From assembly GCA_020631815.1 (NCBI GenBank), contig JACKGW010000006.1, positions 163,632 through 227,631 of the forward strand: a stretch of DNA of 64,000 bases, written 5' to 3'. This stretch comes from Planctomycetota bacterium (GTDB lineage: Bacteria > Planctomycetota > PLA2 > JAEUHO01). The position numbers were made by a program, and so were the translations under genes. The notes beneath the pieces are model-generated. The model saw nothing but the letters and a program-made list of their open reading frames with translations. It was not told where the DNA came from and ran no database searches. Shown here in pieces: positions 27,079-36,016 of the stretch (positions are counted from its first letter, which is position 1; every line of letters starts with the position of its first letter).

Positions 27079-28554
27079 TCAGGGCCCCCCGACGGTACGG
27101 GCCATGCGCATCGCATGCAGGATGTGGTTGCGCAGCGTCGCGGGGGTCGCCGTGGACTCGCTCCAGCGGCGCAGGGCTTCGAGCGCTTGGCCTCCGCCAA
27201 TGCGTCCGAGGCTCTGCACGATCGAGGCCTGGACCGGTGCCGAGGAGCGGTCGAAGCGTGCCACGAGACCGCCGACTTCGCCGCGGGCGCGCGAGCCGTA
27301 GGCACCAAGCGCCGCAATCGCCGGCGCGGCAACGGCCTCGTCGTCGGCCGCCACGCGCTCCGCGACCAAGGGCAACGAGGAGAGGTCAGCCTGTGCACCG
27401 AGAACGCCCATCGCGATGCCTTGGACCATGACCGTGGTGGCCGACGGAGACTCCTCGCGCAGGAGGTCGCGGAGGCGATCGAGGGCGTCGGGCTCGATCT
27501 CGCCCCCGCGCATCTGGTTGAGCGCGGATCGGGCCTGGGGCGCCCCGGGACCGTCCGACCGACCCACGCGCACGAGCGCGTCGACCGCCGACGCCGTACG
27601 CTGCTCCGCCAGCGCGCGCGCACTGTTCGTCGCCACGTGGGCCTGCTCGGTGGTCGTCAGCAGCTTGACCAGCTGCTCGTCGAGGCCCTCGGCCTTGACG
27701 GAACCAGCCAGGAGCGCGAGGACCGCACGCTCGTCGTCGCTGCTCGCTTCCTCGAAGGCCTTGGCCAGCACGCGACCGGCGGCGGCGCGATCCAGCACGC
27801 GCAGCCCCTGCACGGCGCTCTGCGGCACGCGCTCCGGATGGTCGCTGCGCGCCAGGTAGTGGACCAGTGTCTCGAGCCCAGGCTCCCCGCCCAGACGCGC
27901 GAGCGCCGTGAGCCACGGGGCGTCCTCGCGTGGGTCGTCGCCGAGGTGACGCGAGAGGGCCTCGACGGCGCGCGCGGGGTCCACGTCCGGCAGGGCGCCC
28001 ATGGCCTCGAGGGCCATCTGGCCCAGGGTACCCCGTCCCTCTTGCTCTTCCGCCAGGGCCAAGAGCTCCTCGAAGAGCTTCGGGTGGCGCGCCTCGCCGA
28101 AGGCTTCGACCAAGCCGCGACCGAGCGGGGCTTCCTCGAAGCGCTCGAGAAGCGTCTCCAGAAGCTCGTCGTCGAGCGCGTCGTGGCGCGCTGCAAGGAC
28201 CTCGCGGATGCGCTTCCAGTCCGTGGGCTGACGTCCGAGAGCCGCACGCAGCTCCACGCGGGCACCGATCAGATCGATGCGCGGCGCCGGGCCGCCGTCA
28301 CGGTCGGCCGGCCTCGAGGAGGCGGGCGGCCCGTCACCACGGCCCGTGAGTCCCGATCCCCGGCCCTCGAGCGACGTGCCCTGCGCTGCGTCGCCCTCGG
28401 ACGCCTGCGGGTCCCAGGTGGTGAACGTCGTCTCGCCGGCCGCCGATACGCTTCCGCGGCGACCGGGCAGCACGAAGAGCCACACGAACAGGTCCGTCGC
28501 CGCGAGTGCGGCGAGCAGGGCGAGTCCCAGGCGATAGCGCGGTGTCAGGGTCAT
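27079..28554 (-). CDS. Membrane-anchored HEAT-repeat protein
   Basis: A 491-residue protein from ATG 28554. The N-terminus (YRLGLALLAALAATDLFVW and onward, about 5-30) is a transmembrane anchor or uncleaved signal. A Ser/Gly/Asp-rich linker (35-85) leads to HEAT-like repeats to the end (for example LFEELLALAEEQEGRGTLGQ and LDRLRDLLREESPSATTVM). It is probably a periplasm-facing scaffold. No enzymatic motif is visible. It is followed at 13 nt by the VOC gene and preceded by smpB on the same strand. Confidence 0.75.
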   Translation of the reverse strand: MTLTPRYRLGLALLAALAATDLFVWLFVLPGRRGSVSAAGETTFTTWDPQASEGDAAQGTSLEGRGSGLTGRGDGPPASSRPADRDGGPAPRIDLIGARVELRAALGRQPTDWKRIREVLAARHDALDDELLETLLERFEEAPLGRGLVEAFGEARHPKLFEELLALAEEQEGRGTLGQMALEAMGALPDVDPARAVEALSRHLGDDPREDAPWLTALARLGGEPGLETLVHYLARSDHPERVPQSAVQGLRVLDRAAAGRVLAKAFEEASSDDERAVLALLAGSVKAEGLDEQLVKLLTTTEQAHVATNSARALAEQRTASAVDALVRVGRSDGPGAPQARSALNQMRGGEIEPDALDRLRDLLREESPSATTVMVQGIAMGVLGAQADLSSLPLVAERVAADDEAVAAPAIAALGAYGSRARGEVGGLVARFDRSSAPVQASIVQSLGRIGGGQALEALRRWSESTATPATLRNHILHAMRMARTVGGP

Positions 28555-28664
28555 GGCGAGGTGGGGACGGTCCTCCCCCTTTCGGCGGATCGGACGACGA
28601 AACCTCGGCGCATTCTGCAGGCAGCTGCGAGGTCGGAGGCGCCTGCCGCTCCGGGGCGCCCTCG

Positions 28665-29189
28665 CTAGCGGCCCTTGCGGCTCGCGTCGCGGATCTCGCG
28701 CCGGGCTTCCTTTTCCTTCTCGCGGTTGCGACGGTCGCCCTTGGTGCGGCCTGTCGCCATCCCCAGCTCGACCTTGACCTTGCTCCCGAGGAAGTAGAGG
28801 GAGAGCGGGACGACCGTGGTCCCGGGGGCCTCGAGGAGGCGGTGCCACTTGCGCAGCTCGGCCTTGTGCAGGAGGCACAGACGAGGGCGCAGCGGCTCGT
28901 GGCCGAACGTGGCCGCCTGGGGGAGCGGCGGGATGTGAACGCCCAGGAGCCACAGCTCCTGTCCGCGAAGCTGGGCGTAGCCCTCGGCGATGCTGGCGCG
29001 CCCGTTGCGCAGCGACCGCACCTCGCTCCCAAGCAGCACGAGTCCCGCCTCGAGCGTCTGCGAGATGGCGAAGCTGTGCCGCGCCTTGCGGTTGGTCGCG
29101 AGCATGACCTTCTTGGGCGCCTTGGCGGCACCGGAGTCGGCAGCCCGTCGATCACGGCCGGAGGGAGTGGGGGAGCGCCGCGCGGCCAT
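28665..29189 (-). CDS. smpB: SsrA-binding protein
   Basis: A 174-residue trans-translation factor that binds tmRNA and brings it to stalled ribosomes. The core is typical: NRKARHSFAISQTLEAGLVL, LGSEVRSLRNGRASIAEGY, then PLSLYFLGSKVKVELGMATG and the basic C-terminal tail KGDRRNREKEKEARREIRD that enters the mRNA channel. The ATG at 29189 is preferred; a TTG three codons upstream also exists. The N-terminus is about 20 residues longer than in short family members. The ssrA gene lies about 3.7 kb away on the same strand. Confidence 0.95.
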   Translation of the reverse strand: MAARRSPTPSGRDRRAADSGAAKAPKKVMLATNRKARHSFAISQTLEAGLVLLGSEVRSLRNGRASIAEGYAQLRGQELWLLGVHIPPLPQAATFGHEPLRPRLCLLHKAELRKWHRLLEAPGTTVVPLSLYFLGSKVKVELGMATGRTKGDRRNREKEKEARREIRDASRKGR

Positions 29190-29271
29190 GGGCGGCAAAT
29201 GGTACGGCCTTCGGGCGCGGCGCGGACGAAAGGGCGGCCCGGGCCGTGGATCGGGCGAGACTCACGCGCCC

Positions 29272-30369
29272 GTGCCGTTCAAGCCGCTCCCTGCCCGGCG
29301 TCTCCTGGTCCACGGTTGCTGGCTGCTGGCACTCGCGGCGACGGCGTGCCGCGGCCTCCCTCCGGGTGTTCCGCACCCCGAGCACCTGCCCCTCGGCCCT
29401 GCGGCGTGGCGTGCGGAGGGCGAGCGCTTGCCGGCGCGCGCGGCTCCCGACCCGCTCCTCGCCGGCTGGACGCGCGTCGACGACCTGCACTACGTCGCGC
29501 CGGAGGATGCCGACGCCTACGCACAGGGGCTGGTACGCGTCGGCGCCGACCTCGTGCCGCGCGCGCAGCCGTTGCCAACCGAGACGCCGGTCGAGGGCGG
29601 ACACGTGCTCCGCACCGACCACGTGCTCTTGCGCACGAACGTCTCGTACGAACTGGCCCTGGATGTCGCCCGGGAAGCCGAGCTTCACGTACAGCGCGTG
29701 TTCGAAGCCTGGGGGGAGGCCCTCGACATCCGCTTTCCGGCAGATGCGGTGGTCGTGCTGCTGATGGCCACACGCGAGGAGTTCGCGATGCACCTCGCGC
29801 ATCGCGTCGCCGAGCCCGTGGGCTGGGGCGCGTTCTACGACGCCACGACGGGCATCGTGAACGTGTGCGCCGAACCCGCGCCCCGCGGCGCCCTGCCCTG
29901 GACGGCGGACCTGCGTCACGAGATGACGCACCAGCTGCTCGATCTCTCCCGCCCGCCGCGGCGGCGCGGCCAAGCCTTCGGCGCTCCGTGGTTCTGGTTG
30001 TGGGAAGGGATCGCCGTGCACGCCGAACAGCTGGGCGACACGGGGCCGCGTCCGACGAATGTCGCGCGCTACGGTCGGTTCCGGCGGCGCCTGTACATGG
30101 GCCAATGGGCGCCACTGCGGGACCTCGTCGCGCGGGAAGCTCGTGACTTCGAAGGGCGCCACTACGACCAGACGGCCAGCTGGATGAGCGTGTTGCTCAC
30201 CGCCGACGACCCGGCGCGTACGGCGCGCGTGCTGCAAGCCGTGCGCGACCTCCTGGCCGGGCGCTCGCCCGGCACGGTCGAGGCCGTCGTCGGCCGATCG
30301 CTGGAGGCGGAGGAGGCGGCCTGGCTCGAGACCTGGCGCTCGCGCTTCGGCCGTCGGAGGCCGCGATGA
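29272..30369 (+). CDS. Putative zinc metallopeptidase-like lipoprotein
   Basis: About 365 residues from GTG 29272, which gives a good lipoprotein signal with lipobox ATAC (Cys26). An ATG at 29188 would add 28 basic residues and face the smpB start within the same CATG. The HExxH motif HEMTH (His216, Glu217, His220) is followed by FWLWEGIAVHAEQ, whose Glu is the likely third ligand. This arrangement is like DUF1570-type or gluzincin peptidases seen in planctomycete proteomes. It is probably envelope-attached. The substrate is unknown. The RlmI-like gene starts 10 nt after its stop. Confidence 0.75.
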   Translation: MPFKPLPARRLLVHGCWLLALAATACRGLPPGVPHPEHLPLGPAAWRAEGERLPARAAPDPLLAGWTRVDDLHYVAPEDADAYAQGLVRVGADLVPRAQPLPTETPVEGGHVLRTDHVLLRTNVSYELALDVAREAELHVQRVFEAWGEALDIRFPADAVVVLLMATREEFAMHLAHRVAEPVGWGAFYDATTGIVNVCAEPAPRGALPWTADLRHEMTHQLLDLSRPPRRRGQAFGAPWFWLWEGIAVHAEQLGDTGPRPTNVARYGRFRRRLYMGQWAPLRDLVAREARDFEGRHYDQTASWMSVLLTADDPARTARVLQAVRDLLAGRSPGTVEAVVGRSLEAEEAAWLETWRSRFGRRRPR

Positions 30370-30379
30370 GGAGCCGCCC

Positions 30380-31600
30380 GTGCGCATCCTGACCGTCGGT
30401 CGTGGTCACGCCCGCCCGCTCTGGCACGGGCATCCCTGGGTCCATGCCCGCAGCGTGGTGGGGGAGCGGCGTGACGACGTGGCGAGCGACGACGATGTCG
30501 TGCGCGTCGACGACGAGGAAGGCCGCGTCATCGGACATGGCTTCGAGAGCCCCGGCAGCGCGCTCCGCGTGCGCCTGCTGACGTGGGGTGCGGCACGGCC
30601 CGACGTGGAAGCGCTGCTCGCCGCGCGCGTCGAAGCCGCCGTGCTGCTGCGCCAGCGTCTGTTCCCGGACGCCGACGTCACGAGCACTTACCGCCTCGTG
30701 CACGCGGAGGGCGATCGCCTCCCCGGCCTCGTCGTGGACCGCTACGGTGACGTGCTCGTGGCGCAGTGGGCCACGGCCGCGATGGCGGCCCGGCGCGAGC
30801 TCCTCGCCCGCCAGCTGCTGCGCACGAGCGGGGCGCGCACGCTCGTCTCCCGTCCCGCGGGCTACGAGGCCGAGGAGGGCATCGACGAGGTGTCGGGGGC
30901 TCCCGTCTTCGAGCTGGGCGCGCCCTGCCCCGAGCGCATCGAAGTCCTGGAAGCCGGGATGCGCTTGGTCGTGGAGCCCCGAGTGGGCCAGAAGACGGGG
31001 CACTTCGTGGACCAGCGCGAGAACCGCCTGCGCGTGGCCGAGCTCTGCGCGGGTCGCAGCGTGCTCGACCTGTACGCGGGGACCGGAGGCTTCTCCGTGC
31101 AAGCGCTTCGCGCGGGTGCGGACAGCAGCATCGCCGTCGACGTCAGTGAGCGCAGCATCGCCCGCGCCCACGAGCACGCCGAGCTCGCGGGCGTCGCGGA
31201 TCGCTTCGAAGCGCATGCCGTCGATGTCCGCGAGGCCATGACCTTGCTCCGCGACCAGCGGCGTCGCTTCGACGTGGTCGTCGTGGACCCTCCGAGCTTC
31301 TTCCCCAAGCGTGGCGAAGCGCGCGCCGCGTGGAAGGCCTACCGCGAGCTGAACGTGAAGGCCCTGGGACGCGTCGCTGCCGCGGGCGGCGTGCTGGCGA
31401 CGTTCGTGTGCAGCGCGCGCATGAGTGCGAGCGAGCTGCTGGAGACGGTGCGCAGTGCCGCGCGCGACTGCCGGCGCAGCTTCCGTGTCGTGCGCGCGCT
31501 GGAGGCGGGGCCCGACCACCCGCGTGCGGGGGACGGTGACGTAGGGCGCTACTTGGCAGGTTGGCTGCTCGCCGTGGACCCGGACGAGGAGCTCACGTGA
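30380..31600 (+). CDS. RlmI-like class I rRNA methyltransferase
   Basis: A 406-residue SAM-dependent methyltransferase of the PUA-plus-Rossmann type that methylates 23S rRNA cytosine in characterised members. The N-terminal PUA-like part has RPLWHGHPWVHARSV; the middle EEHR-like domain has LVHAEGDRLPGLVVDRYGD. The catalytic domain has QKTGHFVDQRENR, SAM motif I VLDLYAGTGGFSVQA (about 232-246) and the DPPSF motif in VVVDPPSFFPK (about 299-309). It starts at GTG after a GAGGAG site. Its stop overlaps the next gene (GTGA). The exact target base is not deducible. Confidence 0.88.
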   Translation: MRILTVGRGHARPLWHGHPWVHARSVVGERRDDVASDDDVVRVDDEEGRVIGHGFESPGSALRVRLLTWGAARPDVEALLAARVEAAVLLRQRLFPDADVTSTYRLVHAEGDRLPGLVVDRYGDVLVAQWATAAMAARRELLARQLLRTSGARTLVSRPAGYEAEEGIDEVSGAPVFELGAPCPERIEVLEAGMRLVVEPRVGQKTGHFVDQRENRLRVAELCAGRSVLDLYAGTGGFSVQALRAGADSSIAVDVSERSIARAHEHAELAGVADRFEAHAVDVREAMTLLRDQRRRFDVVVVDPPSFFPKRGEARAAWKAYRELNVKALGRVAAAGGVLATFVCSARMSASELLETVRSAARDCRRSFRVVRALEAGPDHPRAGDGDVGRYLAGWLLAVDPDEELT

Positions 31601-31920
31601 GCGGTCTCTCGCCCCTCGCGGCCGATCGCGTCCGCAAGGGCGTGGCCTACGTGGCGGCCGGCGTCGGCACGCTGTGGCTGCTGCGCGTGCTGTACCGCTT
31701 GGCCCATGGACGGTTGGCATGGAACGACGTGGAGCTCTGGTCGTTCCTCGGCCTGTTCACCGTCATGGCGCTGTGGGTCCGTGCCGCCAAGCCGGTCCGC
31801 CGGGCAGCCGGAGGCGCGGAACTGACGCCGAGCCGGGATTCGGACGTACCCTCTGCAGAACCGAACGACGGCCCCGATGGGATCGGGGAAGTCGATCAAC
31901 CTCCCAGGAGTCATCCATGA
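31597..31920 (+). CDS. Small membrane protein of unknown function
   Basis: A 107-residue protein starting at a GTG that overlaps the previous stop by 4 nt. Two hydrophobic segments (about 15-33 and 46-62; VAYVAAGVGTLWLLRVLY and LWSFLGLFTVMALWV) are followed by a polar, probably cytoplasmic, tail rich in Asp, Pro and Ser. No family was recognised. Its stop overlaps the thioredoxin-like gene start (ATGA), so the three genes are a coupled unit. Confidence 0.7.
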   Translation: MSGLSPLAADRVRKGVAYVAAGVGTLWLLRVLYRLAHGRLAWNDVELWSFLGLFTVMALWVRAAKPVRRAAGGAELTPSRDSDVPSAEPNDGPDGIGEVDQPPRSHP

Positions 31921-32792
31921 AGCCCATCATGCGCCGCTTGCCGGGTGCGCGCCTCGCGCTCGCAGGCCTGCTGGCCGCCGGCCTTGGCCTCGTCATCGAC
32001 ACCACGCCGACCGCGTCGGCCGACGGGGAGGGCGCGGCGACGCTCCACGAAGCCACCGCGATCGGGGCGAAGCTCCCGCGCCTGCAGACGAAGGACATCG
32101 ACGACCAGGCCTTCGACAGCAACGCCCTGGACGCGCCGGCAGCTGCCGTCGAGGCGCACGTGCGCAAGGTTGCCCAGGCCGCTGGCGCCTCCGCCGACTG
32201 TCCGTGGAGCACGCCGCTCCGTGAGCTGTCGGGCGTCAAGAGCGACGACGGCGAGGTCGACGACGACCTCGTTCTGGCGCTGGTCAACCGCGCCGGTTCG
32301 CAGTTCGGGCGCATCGCCACCGAAGAGCAGCTCGCCGGTCTCACGACCCTGGGCGACCTGAAGACCTGGGCTGGCGGCGCCTCGGGCCAGCCGACGGTCT
32401 ACATCGCGTGGTCGCCGAAGTGCCCCACCTGCAAGAAGCTGAACGAGCGACTGCAAGGCGTCTTGGCCGCGACGGGCGTGCGCGCGTTCGCCGTCTTGGT
32501 CAACAAGCCCGATGATGTGGCTTCGGTCCGCTTGTTCCAGGAGCGCTACGGCTTGCCGCTGCGCGTGCTGCAGGACCCGGACTTCGTGCTGGGATCCGCC
32601 CTGGGTGCCGAGCACACGCCGCACTTCATCCTCGTTGACAAGGGCGGTGTGGTCCGCTACCGCGGTGGCCTGGACAACGACCTCTACGACGTGATGGAAG
32701 GCGAGGAGCGCGAGGACTGGCTCAAGGACGCCATCGCCGCGGTGAGCGCGGGCCAGCCGGTCGAGAAGACCGAGACCGCGCCCTTTGGCTGA
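31917..32792 (+). CDS. Exported thioredoxin-like protein
   Basis: A 291-residue protein with a signal peptide (about 1-36, ending PTASADG). The C-terminal half is a thioredoxin fold with the active site CPTC (Cys169, Cys172) after VYIAWSPKCPTC and the cis-Pro region AEHTPHFILVDKGG. It is probably a periplasmic thiol-disulfide or TlpA/ResA-like redox protein. The N-terminal 130 residues are not recognisable. AGGAG precedes the ATG, which overlaps the upstream stop. A strong terminator follows. Confidence 0.82.
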   Translation: MKPIMRRLPGARLALAGLLAAGLGLVIDTTPTASADGEGAATLHEATAIGAKLPRLQTKDIDDQAFDSNALDAPAAAVEAHVRKVAQAAGASADCPWSTPLRELSGVKSDDGEVDDDLVLALVNRAGSQFGRIATEEQLAGLTTLGDLKTWAGGASGQPTVYIAWSPKCPTCKKLNERLQGVLAATGVRAFAVLVNKPDDVASVRLFQERYGLPLRVLQDPDFVLGSALGAEHTPHFILVDKGGVVRYRGGLDNDLYDVMEGEEREDWLKDAIAAVSAGQPVEKTETAPFG

Positions 32793-32841
32793 ACGGTCAA
32801 GCGCTAGCGAACCGGTCGGTTCCTACGCCTTGGATACGACG

Positions 32842-32874
32842 ACGGCCCGCCGGGCGTGATGCCTGGCGGGCCGT
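32842..32874 (+). terminator. Intrinsic-type terminator after the thioredoxin-like gene
   Basis: Perfect ten-base arms ACGGCCCGCC and GGCGGGCCGT, extended inward by a further four pairs including one G-U, are followed by TTT. It sits between the convergent thioredoxin-like gene and ssrA. Confidence 0.75.
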
Positions 32875-32920
32875 TTCGCGTTGCTTGCACAGCGCCGACG
32901 ATGACGCGTGGCCTCGAGGG

Positions 32921-33275
32921 TGGTGGAGGCGGGGGGAATCGAACCCCCGTCCCGAGAAGGGCCGACCCGAGCCTCTACGCGCGTAGTCCTTGTACTTGGT
33001 GTCTTACCCGCGGAAACGCCCGGGACAGGCTTCGCCGAAGGCCAGCGGGTTGAGTCTCGTCAAGCTGCCGACCCGCGGCGGCACCTCGACCAGCCCACCG
33101 TATGGCGGCCGTACTCCCCTGGTGGGCAGAGAGGAGGGGCCGCGCCGCGAACTAGGCGGCGAGAGCGTAGTTGCTGTTGGCAACTGTGGTTTCCGGGCGC
33201 TTGTTGACGGGGTTCGTCCGGCCCCCCGGCGCGCCACCTGAGCCGACCGGCTTCCGGTCGAATCCGTTCGCCCCC
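32921..33275 (-). ncRNA. ssrA: Transfer-messenger RNA (tmRNA)
   Basis: A one-piece tmRNA of about 355 nt. The 5' end GGGGGCG (33275-33269) pairs with CGCCTCC before an encoded CCA at 32921-32923, including one G-U pair. The 5' domain has the conserved GGATTCGAC, and the T-arm reads GGGGGTTCGATTCCCCC. The tag frame resumes at a GCC codon (33181-33179) and encodes ANSNYALAA, then TAG (33154-33152). The product rescues stalled ribosomes together with SmpB and marks nascent chains for Clp/Lon proteolysis. The 3' CCA and T-arm could be mistaken for a tRNA, but the 5' half shows it is tmRNA. Confidence 0.95.
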
Positions 33276-33309
33276 TCGAGGGCCGTGGCATCCCGCGCTC
33301 CACATGCGT

Positions 33310-33345
33310 GGCGTGCGGGACCATGCGTCGTCGTCGTTCTGTCAA
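33310..33345 (-). promoter_or_regulatory. Possible ssrA promoter
   Basis: On the minus strand TTGACA (33345-33340) is a perfect -35 hexamer about 65 nt before the mature tmRNA 5' end. The matching -10 is weak (a CATGGT-like stretch 15-17 nt downstream), so this is tentative; a short precursor leader would be required. Confidence 0.3.
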
Positions 33346-33360
33346 GGAGCAGCGGCAAAG

Positions 33361-33400
33361 GGTAGCGCACCCGGAGGGTGGCGCGGACAAACGCGCTACC
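33361..33400 (-). terminator. Hairpin at the end of the ABC/DUF3299 run
   Basis: GGTAGCGC (33361-33368) and GCGCTACC (33393-33400) are perfect eight-base arms. An inner CACCC-GGA-GGGTG hairpin occupies 33368-33380. It overlaps the stop codon of the last gene. On the minus strand the stem is followed by CTTTG only, so termination may be modest. Confidence 0.5.
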
Positions 33401-34028
33401 AGCCCAGGATCTGCCCCTGGGCGTCCTCGAGCGCGTAGACGCTGAACACGATGCGCCCTTCCTTCTGCTCGCGGACGCGGAACGTGCCCCTGACGCGCAC
33501 GGGCTGGACGGTGAGGTGCAGGCGCGGCGCCTTGGGCGCGAGCTGGACGTAGACGCTGCCGTTCAGGCCCGCCGGTACGCCGTAGCAGCAGCTCCAATGG
33601 CTCTCCACGAGCGTGAAGCGCGCAATGTCCTCGTAGTCGTACTCGGGCTGCAGGAAGCCGAGCATCACGACCTGTTGGCCGTCGAGCTCGCGGATGTCTT
33701 CGGGCATCCCCACGAGGCCCGGCTGCACTTCGTAGGCGCGCAGCACCTCCCACGGAAGCGGCGTCACGCCGGGCTCCGCTTCCAGGGCCAGGCCGACGAG
33801 CGCGCCCGTCACGGGGTCGATGGACACGCCGTCGGGGAGCTGCGCCTGGGAGCTCATGCCACCCAGCGGGTCCTTGGCGAGGACGATGCGCCGCGGAGGC
33901 AGGCGCCCGTCGGCGCGCAAGCGGGCCGCCGGATCGTCGGCCGTGCGCGCAAACGCGTGACCCCACGCGAGCAGGAGGGCGCCCAGGGCCGCGACGAGGA
34001 CGACGAGATCGAGCGGGCGACGCGCCAT
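33396..34028 (-). CDS. DUF3299-like exported protein (second copy)
   Basis: A 210-residue protein with an N-terminal signal or anchor (LVVLVAALGALLLAWGHAFA). The DUF3299-like core covers about 100-205: PEDIRELDGQQVVMLGFLQP, then FTLVESHWSCCYGVP with a Cys pair, and a beta-rich end. It is paralogous to the gene 9 nt upstream; both share GVSIDP/GASIDP, the strand before the Cys pair and the CC-x-G motif. The function of DUF3299 is not firmly known. Its position behind an ABC exporter-like pair with a His-rich loop suggests a periplasmic metal-linked accessory. Confidence 0.7.
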   Translation of the reverse strand: MARRPLDLVVLVAALGALLLAWGHAFARTADDPAARLRADGRLPPRRIVLAKDPLGGMSSQAQLPDGVSIDPVTGALVGLALEAEPGVTPLPWEVLRAYEVQPGLVGMPEDIRELDGQQVVMLGFLQPEYDYEDIARFTLVESHWSCCYGVPAGLNGSVYVQLAPKAPRLHLTVQPVRVRGTFRVREQKEGRIVFSVYALEDAQGQILGW

Positions 34029-34037
34029 GTCGCAAGC

Positions 34038-34697
34038 CTACCCGTCGCCGGAGCCACCGCCGAGGGCGGTCGCTTGCGCGTCCTCCAGGTGGAAGAGCAG
34101 CACGATCGGCGCATCGTCCGACTCGCGCAAGCGCAAGGGCTCGATGCGCAGCCGTCCGCTGACGACGTGAGGTCGAGGATCCATGTCCAGGGGCGTGGCC
34201 GCCGGGGCCAAGCGGACTTCCAGCAAGCCATCGAGGCCCGGCGGCTGGCCGAAGCAGCACGCGAAGGTCGAGGCCACGAGGAAGAAGTGGCGGAACGCAA
34301 CAGGCTCGAAGGCCGGGGACACGAAGCCCACGAGGGCCACCTCGCGGCCCTCGAGCGCGCGGACCGCGGCCGGCACGTTCGCCATGTCGACGAGATCGGG
34401 AGGTAGCGCGAGGTCCTCCCAGGCGAGGCCCTTCACGCCTTCGCCATCGGGTGCGCGCAAGCCCACCAGGCGCCCCGTGGCGGGGTCGATGCTGGCACCC
34501 TCGGGGAGGCCCGGCGGTCGCAGGGGATCCACGCCGGCGTGCAGCTGACCGCCCAGCACGCCACCGAGCATGGTGGCCGGCACGTTGTCGCCCGACCCCC
34601 GCGACGCCTCCAGCACACCGAAGCCGACGGCCGCGAACACGGCCAGCAGGGCCACGCCCAGCAAGAGCGCGTCGGCCCTGCGCATGGGGGAGCTCAC
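34038..34697 (-). CDS. DUF3299-like exported protein (first copy)
   Basis: A 219-residue protein starting at a GTG that overlaps the permease stop by 4 nt (GTGA). An N-terminal hydrophobic anchor (ALLLGVALLAVFAAVGFGVL) precedes a DUF3299-like region (about 110-205) with VPAAVRALEGREVALVGFV and HFFLVASTFACCFGQPPG, including the Cys pair. Tight coupling to the FtsX/MacB-type permease argues for a shared function. It shares the core layout of the following paralogue but differs at the C-terminus. Confidence 0.75.
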   Translation of the reverse strand: MSSPMRRADALLLGVALLAVFAAVGFGVLEASRGSGDNVPATMLGGVLGGQLHAGVDPLRPPGLPEGASIDPATGRLVGLRAPDGEGVKGLAWEDLALPPDLVDMANVPAAVRALEGREVALVGFVSPAFEPVAFRHFFLVASTFACCFGQPPGLDGLLEVRLAPAATPLDMDPRPHVVSGRLRIEPLRLRESDDAPIVLLFHLEDAQATALGGGSGDG

Positions 34698-36016
34698 GCG
34701 TCCTGCGGCTGGAGGTTGCGCGCCACCGGCGTGCGCAAGCCTCGGAGCGCCGGAAGCAGGCCCGCCAGCAGCCCGAGCCCGAGCAACGCGCCAAGGACGG
34801 CCACGTCACGGAGGCCCGGCGCGATGTCGGCGCGGATGGCGTACTCGCGCAACAGCTCGGGCGCCGCAGCCGCGAGGGCGAAGTGGCCCAGCACGAGGCC
34901 GAGGATGCCACCCGCCAGGACCAGCAGCAGGGCCTCCAAGACGATCACGACGAACACGTGCCGCGCGCGAGCGCCGAGCGCGCGGAGAATCGCAATCTCG
35001 CGTCGTCGGCCGTGGATCGTGTTGTAGAGCCCCACGAGGATGCCCAGTCCGGAGACGATGACCACGGCCCAGGCGAGCAGCTCGAAGACCTGGTCCACCG
35101 ACCCGACGACCTGCAGGAGGTCGTGGATGACTTCCAGCGGCTGGACCGGATCGACGTCGTCGCGGTCTTGGCGCAGCTCGGCGATGTAGGCGATGCGCAA
35201 GCCCGGGCTGACCAGCCGGATCCCGATCGCCGACATGCCCAGCGTCTGCTCGGCACTGGGGTCGTCCGCCTCATGCTCGTGGTCATGCTCGCCGTCGTGG
35301 TCGCCGTCTCCCTCCGGCTCCCCGTCCGCCCCGGCCTGGGCCGCACGTCGCGCGCGCAGGGCCTCGGCGCCCTCTTCGTGGCCACCGATCGAGTAGAAGG
35401 TCTTCCAGGGGATGAAGATCGCGCGGTCGGCGGGCGTTCCGGTGGGGCGCATGATGCCGACGACGGTCCACAGCTCCTCGTGCTCGTGCGTGACCACCTC
35501 GACACCGTGGGCCGCACGGAACTGCGAGCCGCGGCGCAAGCCTGTCGAAGCGGCCGCCGCACTGCCGACGACGGCCTCGTAGGAACCCTCTTCGAAGAGC
35601 GCGCCCACGATGCCCTCGCCCAGCGGCTTGCCGTCGGCGCCGGAGAGCGCGCGGAACAGATCGGCACTCGTGCCGACGATGTGGCGACCGCGGAAGCTGT
35701 CGCCCAGTGCGTACGGCACGGCCAGCGCCACACGCGGGTCCTTCTGCACGGCTTCCCAGGTGGAGAACGGGATCGTGCCCTTGGACTCGCCCACGTGGAA
35801 CAGCGTCGAGAGGACGGTGTCGAGCGGCGAGCCCTCCGTGGGCCCGAGGATGGCGTCGTACCCGCGGGCCGCCTCGAGGAACGACCGGCGCGTCGAGGCG
35901 CGCAGCGAGAGCAGCGAGATCACGAGGGCCGCGCCCAACGCCACGGCCACGATCGTCAACGCGCTGGCCAACGGCCGGCCGCGCACGCTGCGCCACGCGA
36001 GCGCCAGCAGGCTCAT
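34694..36016 (-). CDS. FtsX/MacB-type ABC permease with His-rich loop
   Basis: A 440-residue permease: first membrane helix at about 18-40, a large periplasmic domain (about 45-305), and three helices near the C-terminus (about 310-430) including VVIVSGLGILVGLYN. The periplasmic domain carries a His/Asp/Glu-rich insertion, EPEGDGDHDGEHDHEHEADD (about 233-252), plus THEHEE near 176, strongly suggesting Zn or other divalent-metal sensing or binding. This type of permease uses ATP to drive periplasmic mechanical work or lipoprotein/small-molecule export rather than classic import. Its start overlaps the ATPase stop and its stop overlaps the next start. Confidence 0.85.
   Translation of the reverse strand: MSLLALAWRSVRGRPLASALTIVAVALGAALVISLLSLRASTRRSFLEAARGYDAILGPTEGSPLDTVLSTLFHVGESKGTIPFSTWEAVQKDPRVALAVPYALGDSFRGRHIVGTSADLFRALSGADGKPLGEGIVGALFEEGSYEAVVGSAAAASTGLRRGSQFRAAHGVEVVTHEHEELWTVVGIMRPTGTPADRAIFIPWKTFYSIGGHEEGAEALRARRAAQAGADGEPEGDGDHDGEHDHEHEADDPSAEQTLGMSAIGIRLVSPGLRIAYIAELRQDRDDVDPVQPLEVIHDLLQVVGSVDQVFELLAWAVVIVSGLGILVGLYNTIHGRRREIAILRALGARARHVFVVIVLEALLLVLAGGILGLVLGHFALAAAAPELLREYAIRADIAPGLRDVAVLGALLGLGLLAGLLPALRGLRTPVARNLQPQDA

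Noticed and set aside
32921..33000. tRNA-like T-arm with CCA
   Set aside because: No anticodon arm; the 5' half at 33269-33275 and the tag ORF show it is the tRNA-like end of tmRNA.
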